Positions 30,291-39,440 of a stretch of 64,000 nucleotides of DNA are shown piece after piece. Origin of the DNA: Sulfomarinibacter sp963741385. Lineage in GTDB: Bacteria; Acidobacteriota; Thermoanaerobaculia; Thermoanaerobaculales; Sulfomarinibacteraceae. The stretch covers positions 1 to 64,000 of the forward strand of contig CAVUHO010000008.1 of NCBI GenBank assembly GCA_963741385.1, written 5' to 3'. Each line of letters opens with the position of its first letter. Position 1 is the stretch's first letter. The notes under the pieces were generated by a model. That model was not told where the DNA came from and made no database searches. It saw only the letters and a list, made by a program, of their open reading frames with translations. The translations under genes were made by a program, and so were the position numbers.

Positions 30291-30669
30291 AGCCCTCAAC
30301 CTCTTTCGGCTCCCACAGCTCCACCTTGTTGCCGTCCGGATCGACGAACCAGCCGAACCGTCCGTAGGGCTCGTCCTGGACCTCGCCCACAACCTCTGCG
30401 CCGCCCTCGACCACCTGGGCCAGTGCGCCGTCGAGATCATCCACCATCAGGTTGAGCATGAAGGAGTTCGTCGAGGGCTCGAAGTAGGTGGTGTCTGATT
30501 TGAACGGCGCCCACACGGTGAATCCGCCCGCCGGCACGGTGTCGGGGGTGAAGCTCGCACCCCATTTCGGGTGGGCCGGGACGCCCAGCCATTTCTTGTA
30601 CCAGGCGCCGAGTTTTTTGGAATCCTCCGATTTGAAAAATACCCCGCCGACACCCAAGACCTTTGCCAT
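30289..30669 (-). CDS. VOC-family (glyoxalase-like) protein
   Basis: A 126-residue protein: VGGVFFKSEDSKKLGAWYKK at the start, LMVDDLDGALAQVVEGGAEV in the middle, and GRFGWFVDPDGNKVELWEP at the end, the usual layout of small VOC proteins related to glyoxalase/bleomycin resistance. Substrate unknown. The stop codon is encoded within 2 bp of the adjoining heptamer tract. It is divergent from the MBL-fold gene. Confidence 0.88.
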   Translation of the reverse strand: MAKVLGVGGVFFKSEDSKKLGAWYKKWLGVPAHPKWGASFTPDTVPAGGFTVWAPFKSDTTYFEPSTNSFMLNLMVDDLDGALAQVVEGGAEVVGEVQDEPYGRFGWFVDPDGNKVELWEPKEVEG

Positions 30670-30736
30670 GGAGATCTCCTTTTGCTTTCGCAGACTCTAG
30701 CAGATGGCGACGCGCCGAGTGGGCTAGAATGACACG

Positions 30737-31630
30737 GTGCGGCATGAGACATTTCGTCGGGCGTGGGGCGCGCTGCAGGGCGCGCGGGTGTCGACCCGCG
30801 ATATCGGTGGCGGCGTGGTCCACATCCGGATGCGGACCTTGGGTTCGCGTGCGCTCGGAATCGACGTCAGCGCGTACCTGGTGGGCCGGGTGCTGATCGA
30901 CACGGGTTTCGCATACGTGCGCGAACCACTGATGAAGGCACTTCACGGGCGGGAGATCGAAGCCATCTGCTGCACCCACAGCCACGAGGACCACACCGGC
31001 AACGCCGCGGCGGTGTCCCACGTCCACGGCTGCCCCGTGTACCTTCGCCACGCAGATCAGCTGTGGGACGAGGGTGTGAGCAAGCTGGCACCCTACCGTC
31101 ACACGTGGTGGGGATCGGTGGACCCTTTCACGCCGTTGGAGATGCCCGAGTTGGTGACCTCCGGTGGCCCGGCGCTGCGGGCGGTCGCAGCGCCGGGCCA
31201 CTCGAACACCCAGGTTGCTCTGTTCGACGAGGTCACCGGCGACGTGTTCACCGGCGATCTTTTCGTGTCACCAGGAGCGACGGCGGTGCTGATCTGGGCA
31301 AACCCCTGGGAGGAGGCCCGATCACTTCGCCGGGTGGCGGCGTTGCGGCCGCGGCGCATGCTGACCGGACATGGTCGTATCGTCGATCACCCGGTCGGGC
31401 TCTTGAAGATAAAGGCCAACAGGATCGAGGCTGCTGCGAAGCGCGCGGTGGAGATGGCGGCAGACGGTGTTCCGCCGCGGACGATCGTTCGCAGGGTGTT
31501 CCCGAAGGGTGGAGGGAAGGACCGGTTTCTGGAGTTCCTGACCAGCCGCCAGTTCTCGCGTCTCAACTTTGTTCGCGCAGCCGTCCGGTTCGCGCCTGCG
31601 AACTTTGACGCGCCGGCTCTGCCACAATAG
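30737..31630 (+). CDS. MBL-fold metallohydrolase
   Basis: A 297-residue protein of the metallo-beta-lactamase fold. The zinc motif is THSHEDHTGNA (His81, His83, Asp85, His86); further ligands follow in APGHSNTQVAL and TGDLFV, and the C-terminal LTGHG His completes the set. A helical tail (about 210-280) resembles the C-terminal extension of hydroxyacylglutathione hydrolase-like and LACTB2-type proteins. Substrate unknown. The NUDIX gene starts 4 bp after the stop, so the two are probably one unit. Confidence 0.88.
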   Translation: MRHETFRRAWGALQGARVSTRDIGGGVVHIRMRTLGSRALGIDVSAYLVGRVLIDTGFAYVREPLMKALHGREIEAICCTHSHEDHTGNAAAVSHVHGCPVYLRHADQLWDEGVSKLAPYRHTWWGSVDPFTPLEMPELVTSGGPALRAVAAPGHSNTQVALFDEVTGDVFTGDLFVSPGATAVLIWANPWEEARSLRRVAALRPRRMLTGHGRIVDHPVGLLKIKANRIEAAAKRAVEMAADGVPPRTIVRRVFPKGGGKDRFLEFLTSRQFSRLNFVRAAVRFAPANFDAPALPQ

Positions 31631-31634
31631 CCCC

Positions 31635-32216
31635 GTGCTGACGATCGACGATTTCCGCTTGCGCCTCGACGGCCACGCCCACCAGGAAATCCCGGACTTC
31701 GAGGGCATGACGAGGGCGGCGGTTGCGGCGATCCTCCGCCCCGCTCCGGCGAGTCCGGAGCTGCTCTTCATCCATCGAGCCGAGGATCCGCACGACCCCT
31801 GGTCCGGCCACATGGCTTTCCCGGGAGGCAAGGTCGACGCTGTTGACGCCGACCCGTTGGCGGCGGCGCTTCGCGAAACCCGCGAGGAGGTCGGGCTCGA
31901 TCTCAATGCTGAAGCCCGGCCCGTCGGGAGGCTGTCGGACGTGCGGGCGGTGGGCAGGGGTCGGCCGTTGTCGATGGTGATCAGTCCCTTTGTTTTCGAG
32001 CTCCAGACGACCCCGGAGCTCGCAACCAACCACGAGGTCGCGGCTGTCGTGTGGGTGCCGGTCGCCTTCCTCGCGGACCACGACAACCGCGAAACGATGC
32101 CGTACAGACGCTACGGAATGTCACTCGAGCTTCCCTGCTACCGTTTCCGGGGGCACCTCATCTGGGGGCTCACCCTGGGGATGGTGGATGACCTGTTGCG
32201 GCTGGTGACGGGCTGA
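31635..32216 (+). CDS. NUDIX hydrolase, CoA-pyrophosphatase (NudL) type
   Basis: Predicted to hydrolyse CoA or related nucleotide diphosphates. The GTG at 31635 was chosen because it lies 4 bp after the MBL-fold stop and gives 193 residues; the longer frame overlaps that gene heavily. The Nudix region reads HMAFPGGKVDAVDADPLAAA then LRETREEVGL (about 65-90), with the slightly extended spacing typical of CoA pyrophosphatases, and the metal-binding REtxEE core is intact. The N-terminal RAAVAAILRP and C-terminal LELPCYRFRGHLIWGLT also match the NudL type. Confidence 0.87.
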   Translation: MLTIDDFRLRLDGHAHQEIPDFEGMTRAAVAAILRPAPASPELLFIHRAEDPHDPWSGHMAFPGGKVDAVDADPLAAALRETREEVGLDLNAEARPVGRLSDVRAVGRGRPLSMVISPFVFELQTTPELATNHEVAAVVWVPVAFLADHDNRETMPYRRYGMSLELPCYRFRGHLIWGLTLGMVDDLLRLVTG

Positions 32217-32230
32217 GGCGAGGAACAACA

Positions 32231-34414
32231 ATGCGCGTAAAACAGACCCTGACAACTCTCCTGGCGGTCCTGTGGTTCGCAGACGCGGCGACCGCGCTGG
32301 AGTGCCGCGTGGTGACGCCCGATGGATCGGCGTTGGCGGGGGCGCGGATCACGGTGATCGGCCGCGGCGATACCATGTTGGCTGACGGGGACGGCCGGTT
32401 CGATCTCGAACCTGTGCCCGAGATTCCGTTCGTGCTTTTTGTTGCGCGACCGGATGGAGTGGCCCTGCGGCCGGTGACGGTCGTCGTGGTGCCGGAGGAG
32501 GGCCCGCTTACCGTGACCGTGGCCCCGGCAGGGGAGACCGTCATAGTGGTCAGCGGCGTCGTGCCCGACCTCGAATTGCCGCCCGCAGTGGCAACCACCG
32601 TGATGGGTCGCGGAGACCTCGGGCAGCGCCTGCCCGCGCAGCTGTTCCAGACCCTCGAAAACCTTCCGGGATCAGAGGTCAGCGGTGACGGCCACGCTGC
32701 GGTTCCCAGTCTTCGCGGCCTGCCGCAGGATCGTACCCTGCTGCTGCTCGACGACGGGCGCGTCAGCTCCGAGCGCCGCGCCGGGCCGTCGGCCAGCTAT
32801 CTCGACCCCGAGACCGTCGAGGAGGTGGAAGTGGTCCGCGGACCGGGGTCCGTGGCCTACGGGTCCAGCTCCTTCGGGGGCATCATCAGGTCCCGGACGC
32901 GGCTGCCGGACCCGCAGGGTACACAGGCCCTGCGGTGGAGCGCCATCGGCGGCTCCGGGATCGACGAGGTCGGCGCGGCGGCAGAGTTCACCACCGGACT
33001 GCTCGGCGGTGGGGTGATGGTGGGCGCGCATTACCGTGACTATGGCGACTATGAAAGCCCGGAGGGCAGGGTGCTCGATTCGGGGTCCGAGATGAGCGGC
33101 TTCCGCGTCGGCTGGCAGGCGGCGGTGCTCGGCGGCGTGGCGCACGTTCTGTGGCGAACCGACGAGGCCCGCGACGTGGGGAAACCGGCCCCTGACTCGG
33201 ACGTGCAGAGCGTCTTCTACCCGATCGAACAGTCAAACCGTCTCGGTCTGGGATTCGAGAGGCCCGGTCCGGGTTCGTGGAACCGGATCGGCGTCTCGGT
33301 CTCCTGGGATGACTACCGGGTCGATCTCGATAAAGACCGCTTTGCCACCGGCACGACCCCCCGCAAGCTCGCCGAGTCGCGGGTCGACGCCAATGACTTT
33401 TCGATCCGCGCCGACGCCGAACGCCCCTTGGGATCGTGGCGGATGGTCCTCGGGGTCGACGTCAGCGGCCGCTACGACCTCGAGGCGGTGAATCAGTCCA
33501 CGACCTTTGACAGCGATGGAAAACCGGTGAACACGGTGAGCGAGGTCAGCATCGAGTCGGCGCGGGGCACCGACTCCGGCGCCTTCGCCACCATCGGCCG
33601 CACGTCCGGCATCTGGACCTTCAACCTCGGCGTTCGCGGCGATCTGGTGACGAGCCGCAATCAGGGAGGTTATTTCGGCGATCTCAGCACGTCGAACTCC
33701 GCCGCGTCGGGCTTTGTGGCCGCCGGCGTCGACCTCGGCGGCGGCGTCGACTTCACGGCCCAGGTCGCGCAAGGCTTCCGCGACCCTCTGCTCTCCGATC
33801 GTTATTACCGCGGTGTCACCGGACGCGGGTTCATCACCGGCAACCCGGATCTCGATCCCGAGACCAGCCTCCAATTTGATCTCGCTCTCCGCTTCACCGG
33901 CCGCAGCGCAGCGATCGGACTTTACGCCTATCGGTACAACATCGACGACCTCATCGAGCGGTATCGCGTCGGTGACAATTTCTACTTTCGAAATCACGGC
34001 GATGCGGAGATCAAGGGGCTCGAGCTGGAAGGCAGCCTGGCGATCGGTCCCGCCCTCGAACTCCAGGTAGGCGCCCAGATGCTCGAGGGCGAAACCCTCG
34101 AAGACGGCATGCCGACCGACGGTGTGCCGGCGCCGGGTGTGTTTGCGGTCGTTCGCGGGACGCCGTCGAAGAGATGGTGGTGGATGGCACGCGGTGCCGT
34201 TTTCACCGGAGACGACCGGCCGGGTCCGACCGAACAGGACGTACCGGGTTACGCGGTGCTCGACGCCGGCGCCGGTTTCACCATGTCCAAATGGCTCGAG
34301 ATCTCGCTGCTCGCCCGCAACCTCGCAAACCGCAGCTACCTCTCCTCAACCGACGAAGCCGCAGTGCTCGCGCCGGGACGATCAGTGCAGCTTGTGCTGC
34401 GGGGAAGGCTCTAG
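32231..34414 (+). CDS. TonB-dependent outer-membrane receptor
   Basis: A 727-residue outer-membrane protein. It has a signal peptide (to about residue 22), a carboxypeptidase-regulatory-like domain (about 23-105), a plug domain (ETLENLPGSEV, SLRGLPQDRTLLLLDDGRV, VEVVRGPGSVAYGSSSFGGI, about 125-225), and a 22-strand barrel with many alternating aromatic segments. Barrel features include GFRDPLLSDRYYRG and NPDLDPETS. The C-terminal residue is Leu rather than an aromatic. The substrate is unknown; no cobalamin or heme riboswitch precedes it. It starts 14 bp after the NUDIX stop. Confidence 0.9.
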   Translation: MRVKQTLTTLLAVLWFADAATALECRVVTPDGSALAGARITVIGRGDTMLADGDGRFDLEPVPEIPFVLFVARPDGVALRPVTVVVVPEEGPLTVTVAPAGETVIVVSGVVPDLELPPAVATTVMGRGDLGQRLPAQLFQTLENLPGSEVSGDGHAAVPSLRGLPQDRTLLLLDDGRVSSERRAGPSASYLDPETVEEVEVVRGPGSVAYGSSSFGGIIRSRTRLPDPQGTQALRWSAIGGSGIDEVGAAAEFTTGLLGGGVMVGAHYRDYGDYESPEGRVLDSGSEMSGFRVGWQAAVLGGVAHVLWRTDEARDVGKPAPDSDVQSVFYPIEQSNRLGLGFERPGPGSWNRIGVSVSWDDYRVDLDKDRFATGTTPRKLAESRVDANDFSIRADAERPLGSWRMVLGVDVSGRYDLEAVNQSTTFDSDGKPVNTVSEVSIESARGTDSGAFATIGRTSGIWTFNLGVRGDLVTSRNQGGYFGDLSTSNSAASGFVAAGVDLGGGVDFTAQVAQGFRDPLLSDRYYRGVTGRGFITGNPDLDPETSLQFDLALRFTGRSAAIGLYAYRYNIDDLIERYRVGDNFYFRNHGDAEIKGLELEGSLAIGPALELQVGAQMLEGETLEDGMPTDGVPAPGVFAVVRGTPSKRWWWMARGAVFTGDDRPGPTEQDVPGYAVLDAGAGFTMSKWLEISLLARNLANRSYLSSTDEAAVLAPGRSVQLVLRGRL

Positions 34415-34914
34415 TTCAATTTTGAATTTTGAATTTTGAATTCCACCCACCCACCCGCGAAGAAACCCCATGCATCCAGGATGTCATCCCGACCGAGAGA
34501 GCGAACCACCCCCCTTCATGTCATCCCGACCGAGAGAGCGAACCACCCCACCTTCATGTCATCCCGACCGAGAGAGCGAACCACCCCCCTTCATGTCATC
34601 CCGACCGAGAGAGCGAACCACCCCACCTTCATGTCATCCCGACCGAGAGAGCGAAGCGACCGAGTGGAGGGATCTCTCCGCTTCGGCCCTCTGGGCCTTT
34701 GGTCGGGATGACAGGAAAGAGAAGTCGCTCGCTTGGAACGAGAGTCTCTGAGCAGCCCTGACAACCGACCACGAGGGCACCTTCGCCGCACGCGGTCCCA
34801 CCCGCCCAGAGCCCTCGAGTGCTGATTGTCGGTGGGGGGATGGGTGGAAAATCCGAAATCCGAAATCCGAAATCCGAAATCAAAGCCGGTGTACTCTTTC
34901 TGCCGGAGGTAGTG
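34415..34914. repeat. Repeat-filled spacer: AT-rich tract, 37/38-bp tandem units, 72-bp repeat, heptamers
   Basis: Left edge: TTTTGAA heptamers (34415-34443) running outward from the TonB-receptor gene. Then five units of 37 or 38 bp starting at 34482, 34519, 34557, 34594 and 34632 (TGTCATCCCGACCGAGAGAG plus GCGAACCACCCC...); these are amplified left-arm fragments of the palindromic element, whose right end GGTCGGGATGACAG lies at 34700-34713. A 72-bp repeat (34776-34847) follows, inverted relative to the copy at 36622-36693. Right edge: CCGAAAT heptamers (34848-34882) running outward from the amidohydrolase gene. Confidence 0.92.
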
Positions 34915-36594
34915 ATGCAACGCTTCTCTTTGCTCCTGATCGCGGTCGCGGGTTTGGCATGCGCGCCTGCCGAAGAGCCCGCGGACCTGGTGCTCATGAA
35001 CGGTCGCGTCGTGACCATGGACGAGGACAACCCGATCGTGGAAGCGGTGGCGAGCCGCGGCCAGGAACTGGTGGTCGTGGGAACGAATGCCGATGTGGAT
35101 CGGTTGATCGGCCCCGGGACAGAGGTCATCGATCTGGCCGGCGCGTTGGCGGTGCCGGGTCTGATCGAGGGCCACGGCCACTTTCTCGGCCTCGGCCGGG
35201 CGACGATGCAGCTCGATCTGCGGACCGTGCTGGATTTCGATGAGATCCTCGCGATGGTGGGCGCGGCTGCTGCCGAGGCGGCACCGGGGCAGTGGATTCT
35301 GGGCCGCGGCTGGCACCAGGAGAAGTGGGCGGCGATACCCGAACCCAACGTCTCCGGTCTGCCGTTTCACGACGCCTTGAGCGCAGTGTCGCCCGCAAAC
35401 CCCGTCTTCTTGACCCACGCCAGCGGCCACGCGGTGATGGTGAACGCTCTGGCGATGGAGATGGCCGGCATTGACGATGCAACGCCCGACCCCCCGGGTG
35501 GTGAGATCGTCCGAGACCCCTCGGGCCGGGCGATCGGTGTGCTCCTCGAAACCGCAGAGGATCTGGTGACGGCGACGATGGACCAGGAGTGGGACGAGGC
35601 GACCCTACGGCGGATGGTGGAGCTTGCGAGCCGGGAGAGTCTGGCCAACGGCATCACCTCCTTCCAGGATGCGGGCTCGACGTTTCGTCAGGTCGCGCTC
35701 CTGCAGGCGATGGCTTCGGCCGGCGAGCTTCCGATCCGTCTGTGGGTGATGTTGTCCGAGAGTAACGAGGCGCTGGCCGCGGGTCTGCCAGATTACCGCG
35801 TGTACCGCGAGGGCGACGGCTACCTCACGGTCGGCGGCATCAAGCGCTTTGTCGACGGCGCCCTCGGGTCGCACGGTGCATGGATGCTCGAGCCCTACAC
35901 CGACCTGCCGGACAGCATCGGCTTCAACATCGTGACTCCGGACGAACTTCGTGAATCGGCCAGGTTGGCGGCCGAGTATGGGCTCCAGCTCTGCTCGCAC
36001 GCCATCGGCGACCGTGCCAACCGGGTGACGCTCGATGTCTACCAGGAAACCATCGACTCGCGAGCCGATGGTCACGATCTGCGGTGGCGGGTGGAGCACG
36101 CCCAGCACTTGAATCCGGACGACATTCCCCGCTTCGAAGAACTGGGTGTGATTGCCGCGATGCAGCCTGTTCACTGCACGTCCGACGGGCCGTGGGTCCC
36201 GCTGCGGATCGGAGACGAGCGCTCCGAGACGGGGGCCTATGTGTGGCGCAGCCTGCTCGACTCGGGGGCGGTGATCGCCGGCGGTACCGATGTGCCGGTC
36301 GAGAGTGTGGACCCGATCCCGGACTACCGCGCCGCCGTCACCCGGATCATGAACAACGGCATCGCCTTTTACCCGGCGCAAAGAATGACCCGCGAGGAGG
36401 CGCTGCGGGCGAGGACCCTTGATGCTGCTTATGCCGCTTTCGAAGAGGACATCAAAGGCTCCCTCGAGGTCGGCAAGCTGGCCGACGTCACCGTGCTGTC
36501 CAGAGACATCCTCACCGTGCCCGACGAAGAGATCGCGGAAACGAACGTGCTGTACACGATCGTCGGCGGCACGGTGCGGTACAAGGCGAATTAG
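34915..36594 (+). CDS. YtcJ-like amidohydrolase family lipoprotein
   Basis: A 559-residue metal-dependent hydrolase of the amidohydrolase-3 (YtcJ/Nfda) group. MQRFSLLLIAVAGLAC is a lipoprotein signal, so it should be membrane-anchored and exported. Metal-binding motifs are VPGLIEGHGHFLGLG (about 78-92), the bridging region KRFVDGALGSHG (about 315), LCSHAIGDRANR (about 360), VEHAQHLNPDD (about 392) and GGTDVPVES (about 457). The ATG at 34915 lies behind CGGAGG; the frame extends upstream only through repeats. The gene is bracketed by inverted 72-bp repeats and outward heptamers. Confidence 0.9.
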   Translation: MQRFSLLLIAVAGLACAPAEEPADLVLMNGRVVTMDEDNPIVEAVASRGQELVVVGTNADVDRLIGPGTEVIDLAGALAVPGLIEGHGHFLGLGRATMQLDLRTVLDFDEILAMVGAAAAEAAPGQWILGRGWHQEKWAAIPEPNVSGLPFHDALSAVSPANPVFLTHASGHAVMVNALAMEMAGIDDATPDPPGGEIVRDPSGRAIGVLLETAEDLVTATMDQEWDEATLRRMVELASRESLANGITSFQDAGSTFRQVALLQAMASAGELPIRLWVMLSESNEALAAGLPDYRVYREGDGYLTVGGIKRFVDGALGSHGAWMLEPYTDLPDSIGFNIVTPDELRESARLAAEYGLQLCSHAIGDRANRVTLDVYQETIDSRADGHDLRWRVEHAQHLNPDDIPRFEELGVIAAMQPVHCTSDGPWVPLRIGDERSETGAYVWRSLLDSGAVIAGGTDVPVESVDPIPDYRAAVTRIMNNGIAFYPAQRMTREEALRARTLDAAYAAFEEDIKGSLEVGKLADVTVLSRDILTVPDEEIAETNVLYTIVGGTVRYKAN

Positions 36595-36834
36595 GAATTC
36601 GGAATTCGGAATTCGGAATGCCCACCCAACCCCCCACCGACAGTGAGCACTCGAGTGCTCAGGGTGGGCGGGACCGCGTGCGGCGGAGGTGCCTGGCTCC
36701 CGGCCCGTCCGACGGGCCGGCGTGCCTGGCTCCTCTCGGGTAGACCGCAAGGAAAGTCAGCCCAGGAAACGCCTCTCGCGGCCCGAACTCGCCGACCGTT
36801 TGGTAAGCTCGTAGTGATGGAGAAATGACCCGCA
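36595..36834. repeat. Outward heptamers, 72-bp repeat copy and a third hairpin type
   Basis: GGAATTC heptamers (36594-36620) run outward from the amidohydrolase gene. A 72-bp repeat (36622-36693) matches the reverse complement of 34776-34847 at most positions. A hairpin CCGGCCCGT-CCG-ACGGGCCGG (36700-36720) lies between two direct copies of TGCCTGGCTCC. The remaining 90 bp before the next gene show nothing further. Confidence 0.85.
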
Positions 36835-37392
36835 ATGCCTGGCTACATCCACACCTGTGAGAAATGCGGTGCGCACATGGAGGTGCACGAGCGGTATCTC
36901 GGCCGCTCGCTCCGGTGTACCTCCTGCCGGACGGAGTTTCTGGCGATGCTGCCCGCCGACGCCGTGGCCGCGGCCCCAGTCGAGATTGCGGATTCCGGGC
37001 CCCGGCGCAGCTGGACGCGCCACCTCCGCTGGCTCCTCGCGCTGATACCGCTGGTGTTGTTGGTGTGGTGGTTGGGTCAGGAACAGAGCGGCAGGCTGGT
37101 GGGCGGCAAACGATCGGTGGGCGAGATCGGGGTCCTCGAAAACGACGCCGGCGGCCCGGTGGTGGTGGCTCTGGACCCGGATTCCGCAGAGGTCCTGGTC
37201 CGGGCGGGCGATATCGTCGGGGGTGACGAACTTCGTTTTCTGATCGAGCAGGGGCGCGGTGTCGAGATGGCCAGAGGCACCAACGTGAGGGTGCTCGAAA
37301 TCGGCGGCAAGGGCCGGATGGTGCGGGTTCGGGTCATTTCCGGACCGTGGGAGAGCCGCAAGGTCTGGGTGCCGACGCACTGGGTCCGGTAA
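36835..37392 (+). CDS. Zinc-ribbon membrane protein of unknown function
   Basis: A 185-residue protein. The N-terminus carries a zinc ribbon of the MJ0042 type (CEKCGAHMEVHERYLGRSLR, then CTSCRTEF, about 8-36). One membrane helix (about 60-80, LRWLLALIPLVLLVWWLG) follows, then an extracytoplasmic strand-rich domain (about 95-180). No enzyme motif is visible. Its 3' end is followed by an AT-rich tract (GTTAGAAAGTTAGATCATTA, 37395-37433) comparable in position to the other gene-edge tracts. Confidence 0.6.
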   Translation: MPGYIHTCEKCGAHMEVHERYLGRSLRCTSCRTEFLAMLPADAVAAAPVEIADSGPRRSWTRHLRWLLALIPLVLLVWWLGQEQSGRLVGGKRSVGEIGVLENDAGGPVVVALDPDSAEVLVRAGDIVGGDELRFLIEQGRGVEMARGTNVRVLEIGGKGRMVRVRVISGPWESRKVWVPTHWVR

Positions 37393-37482
37393 ATCGTTAG
37401 AAAGTTAGATCATTAGAACGTTGGAACGTTCAAAGTGCGGCGGGAGACGTTGTGATCCCGGCATCGCGGCGGTACACTTCTC

Positions 37483-37628
37483 GCGCTTCGGGCGTGGGGA
37501 AGACGGTGCGAATCCGTCGCGGTCCCGCCGCTGTGACCGGGGACGAAAGCCGACAAGACCACTGTGATGTGAACACCATGGGAAGGGTCGGCTGGTAGAA
37601 CGATCCGGGAGTCAGAAGACCCTGCCCG
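37483..37628 (+). ncRNA. Cobalamin riboswitch
   Basis: Conserved blocks of the adenosylcobalamin-class aptamer appear in order: GGGGAAGACGGTGCGAATCC (37496 onward), GCGGTCCCGCCGCTGTGACC, GGGGACGAAAGCC, a CCACTG box (37559-37564), TGGGAAGGGTCGGCTGG, and the B12-box end GAGTCAGAAGACCCTGCC (37609-37626). It lies about 115 bp upstream of btuF and should repress the import operon when B12 is plentiful. The exact 5' boundary is estimated. Confidence 0.93.
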
Positions 37629-37704
37629 AAGGCGGTGATGCCGGCGATGCCCTCGCGGATGGGGTGGCAGTCACAATCGACAACCGTGGATGAAATACGG
37701 CATC

Positions 37705-37734
37705 CCGGGTCCGCGTGGGCCCGGATTTTTTTTT
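37705..37734 (+). terminator. Riboswitch-controlled terminator abutting the btuF ribosome-binding site
   Basis: An 8-bp stem (CCGGGTCC with GGGCCCGG, one G-T pair), a GCGT loop, one A and nine T residues. The T-run is followed at once by GGAG, the btuF ribosome-binding site, 5 bp before the ATG. The arrangement fits a transcription-attenuation platform for the riboswitch. Confidence 0.88.
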
Positions 37735-37743
37735 GGAGATGTC

Positions 37744-38652
37744 ATGGCCCGACGCCGATATGCCGCGGTGCTTGCATCCGCTCTGGCGGTACTCGGCGGA
37801 TGCTCCGACCGGGGCGCCGACAGGGTCCCATCGCGTGAGTCGGTGCGGCCGCAGCGCATCGTCTCGCTGGCACCGAGCCTGACTGAAACTCTATTCGCAC
37901 TCGGTGTCGGCGATCGCGTGGTCGGCGTGACGAGGTACTGCGCTTACCCCCCGGAGGTCCGCGATGTGCCGAAGGTGGGCGGCCACCTCGACCCGAACTT
38001 CGAGGCCATCGTCGCGCTCGAGCCCGACCTGGTGGTGCTGATCCCGTCCGGCGAGGCCAACGCCAGCCGGCTGCAGGCGCTCGGCGTTCCGGTCCTTCAG
38101 GTCGACCAGCACGACGTGAAGTCGTTGCTGAACTCCGTGTCCCTTCTCGCCGCGGCGTGTGGTGTCGAAGAGCGGGGAATCCAGGTTCGCGCCGAGATCG
38201 AACGGAGCCTGGCGGCCGTGGCCGCCGTGGTCGAGAGGGCGCCGCGTCCCCGGACGGTGGTCGTGGTGGGTCACGACATTGGCGGCGGCGTGGTGCGCTC
38301 GGTGTGGGCGGCGGGGCCTGACACTTTTTACAGCGGAGTGTTGGAAGTGGCAGGTGGAGTCAACGCGGTCGAGGGCGGCATGGTTCAATACCCGGAAATT
38401 TCCCGCGAGGGTCTGGCCGCCCTCGATCCCGACGTGGTGCTCGATGTGGTGGCCGGCGTCCAGGACAGGGGCCTCGAAATCACGGAGATCGTCGCCGGTT
38501 GGCGACGGTTGACTGAACTGCGGGCGGTAAGGGAGGACCGGTTCCGGGTCCTCGAGGGCGATCTGATGGTGGTGCCGGGGCCGCGCCTCCCCGAAATGGT
38601 GCGTGAGATCGCGATGTCGTTGCACCCCGAACTCGAGTGGACGAGTCCTTGA
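37744..38652 (+). CDS. btuF: Cobalamin ABC transporter, substrate-binding lipoprotein
   Basis: Periplasmic B12 (or cobinamide) binding protein of the type III (BtuF/FhuD) fold, 302 residues. The lipoprotein signal ends in AVLGGC. Family motifs: RIVSLAPSLTETLFALGVGD (about 40-59), VVGVTRYCAYPPEV, VGGHLDPNFEAIVALEPDLV (about 79-98) and a C-terminal PGPRLPEM. The start at 37744 was chosen because of the adjoining GGAG; the upstream frame runs through the terminator. The riboswitch and neighbours btuD/btuC support the substrate. Confidence 0.92.
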   Translation: MARRRYAAVLASALAVLGGCSDRGADRVPSRESVRPQRIVSLAPSLTETLFALGVGDRVVGVTRYCAYPPEVRDVPKVGGHLDPNFEAIVALEPDLVVLIPSGEANASRLQALGVPVLQVDQHDVKSLLNSVSLLAAACGVEERGIQVRAEIERSLAAVAAVVERAPRPRTVVVVGHDIGGGVVRSVWAAGPDTFYSGVLEVAGGVNAVEGGMVQYPEISREGLAALDPDVVLDVVAGVQDRGLEITEIVAGWRRLTELRAVREDRFRVLEGDLMVVPGPRLPEMVREIAMSLHPELEWTSP

Positions 38653-39440
38653 GCGGCACCGCGATTCTCGTCGAGAGCCTCTGCGTTCGCCTCGGAAACG
38701 CCGAGATCCTCCGTGAGGTCGACTTCCAGGTGGAGAGGGGCGGTTTCCTGGCCGTCATCGGACCCAACGGGGCGGGAAAGTCGACGCTGCTGCGCTGCCT
38801 CGACGGCATTGTCGAACCGTCCGCCGGCCGGATCGAAATCTGCGGCAACCCCCTCGAGGGTTACGGCCGGCGCCATCTCGCGCGCACCGTCAGCTATGTG
38901 CCGCAGCCGGACGCCGGATCGCTCGACTACACGGTGCGGGCGTTCGTGGAAATGGGGAGATTTCCCTATCTCGGGGCGTGGGCGGCACTCACCGAAGCCG
39001 ACCAGGCCGCGGTGGCCGAGTCCATGGACCTCACGGAAGTGACGGAGTTTGCGGACCGGACCATGGCATCCCTTTCGGGCGGCGAGCGCCAGCGGGTCTC
39101 CATCGCAGCAGCTCTGGCCCAGGGGGGCGCAATCCTGTTGCTCGACGAGCCCACCAGTTTTCTCGACTACCGGCACCAGGTGCAGATCCTCGACCTCCTC
39201 GATCGGCTGCACCGGGAGAAGGGACTGACGGTGGTGGTCGTTACCCACGATCTCAACAGCGCGGTAGCGTCGGCGAATTCGGTTCTCGCCCTCAAAGGAG
39301 GGGGGGTCGAGTGGGTCGGCCCACCCTCCGAACTCCTGGACGAGCGGGTGCTGGGGGAGATTTTCGACGCACGATTCCGGCTGGTGGCGGGAGGGCATCA
39401 CGGACTGCCGTTCGTCCTCCCGGCGAGGAACGGCTCGTGA
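38637..39440 (+). CDS. btuD: Cobalamin ABC transporter, ATP-binding protein
   Basis: A 267-residue FepC/BtuD-type ATPase that energises B12 uptake. Walker A is GPNGAGKST (about 42-50), the Q-loop is VPQPD, the signature is LSGGERQRVSIAAALAQ (about 144-160), Walker B is ILLLDEPTSFLD (about 165-176) and the switch His is in VVTHDL. The GTG at 38637 lies inside the end of btuF (16-bp overlap). Its stop overlaps btuC by 4 bp. Confidence 0.93.
   Translation: MDESLSGTAILVESLCVRLGNAEILREVDFQVERGGFLAVIGPNGAGKSTLLRCLDGIVEPSAGRIEICGNPLEGYGRRHLARTVSYVPQPDAGSLDYTVRAFVEMGRFPYLGAWAALTEADQAAVAESMDLTEVTEFADRTMASLSGGERQRVSIAAALAQGGAILLLDEPTSFLDYRHQVQILDLLDRLHREKGLTVVVVTHDLNSAVASANSVLALKGGGVEWVGPPSELLDERVLGEIFDARFRLVAGGHHGLPFVLPARNGS

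Noticed and set aside
38978..39436. Long N-terminal extension of the btuC frame
   Set aside because: It lies wholly inside btuD in another frame; the GTG at 39437 gives the normal permease length and the GTGA overlap.
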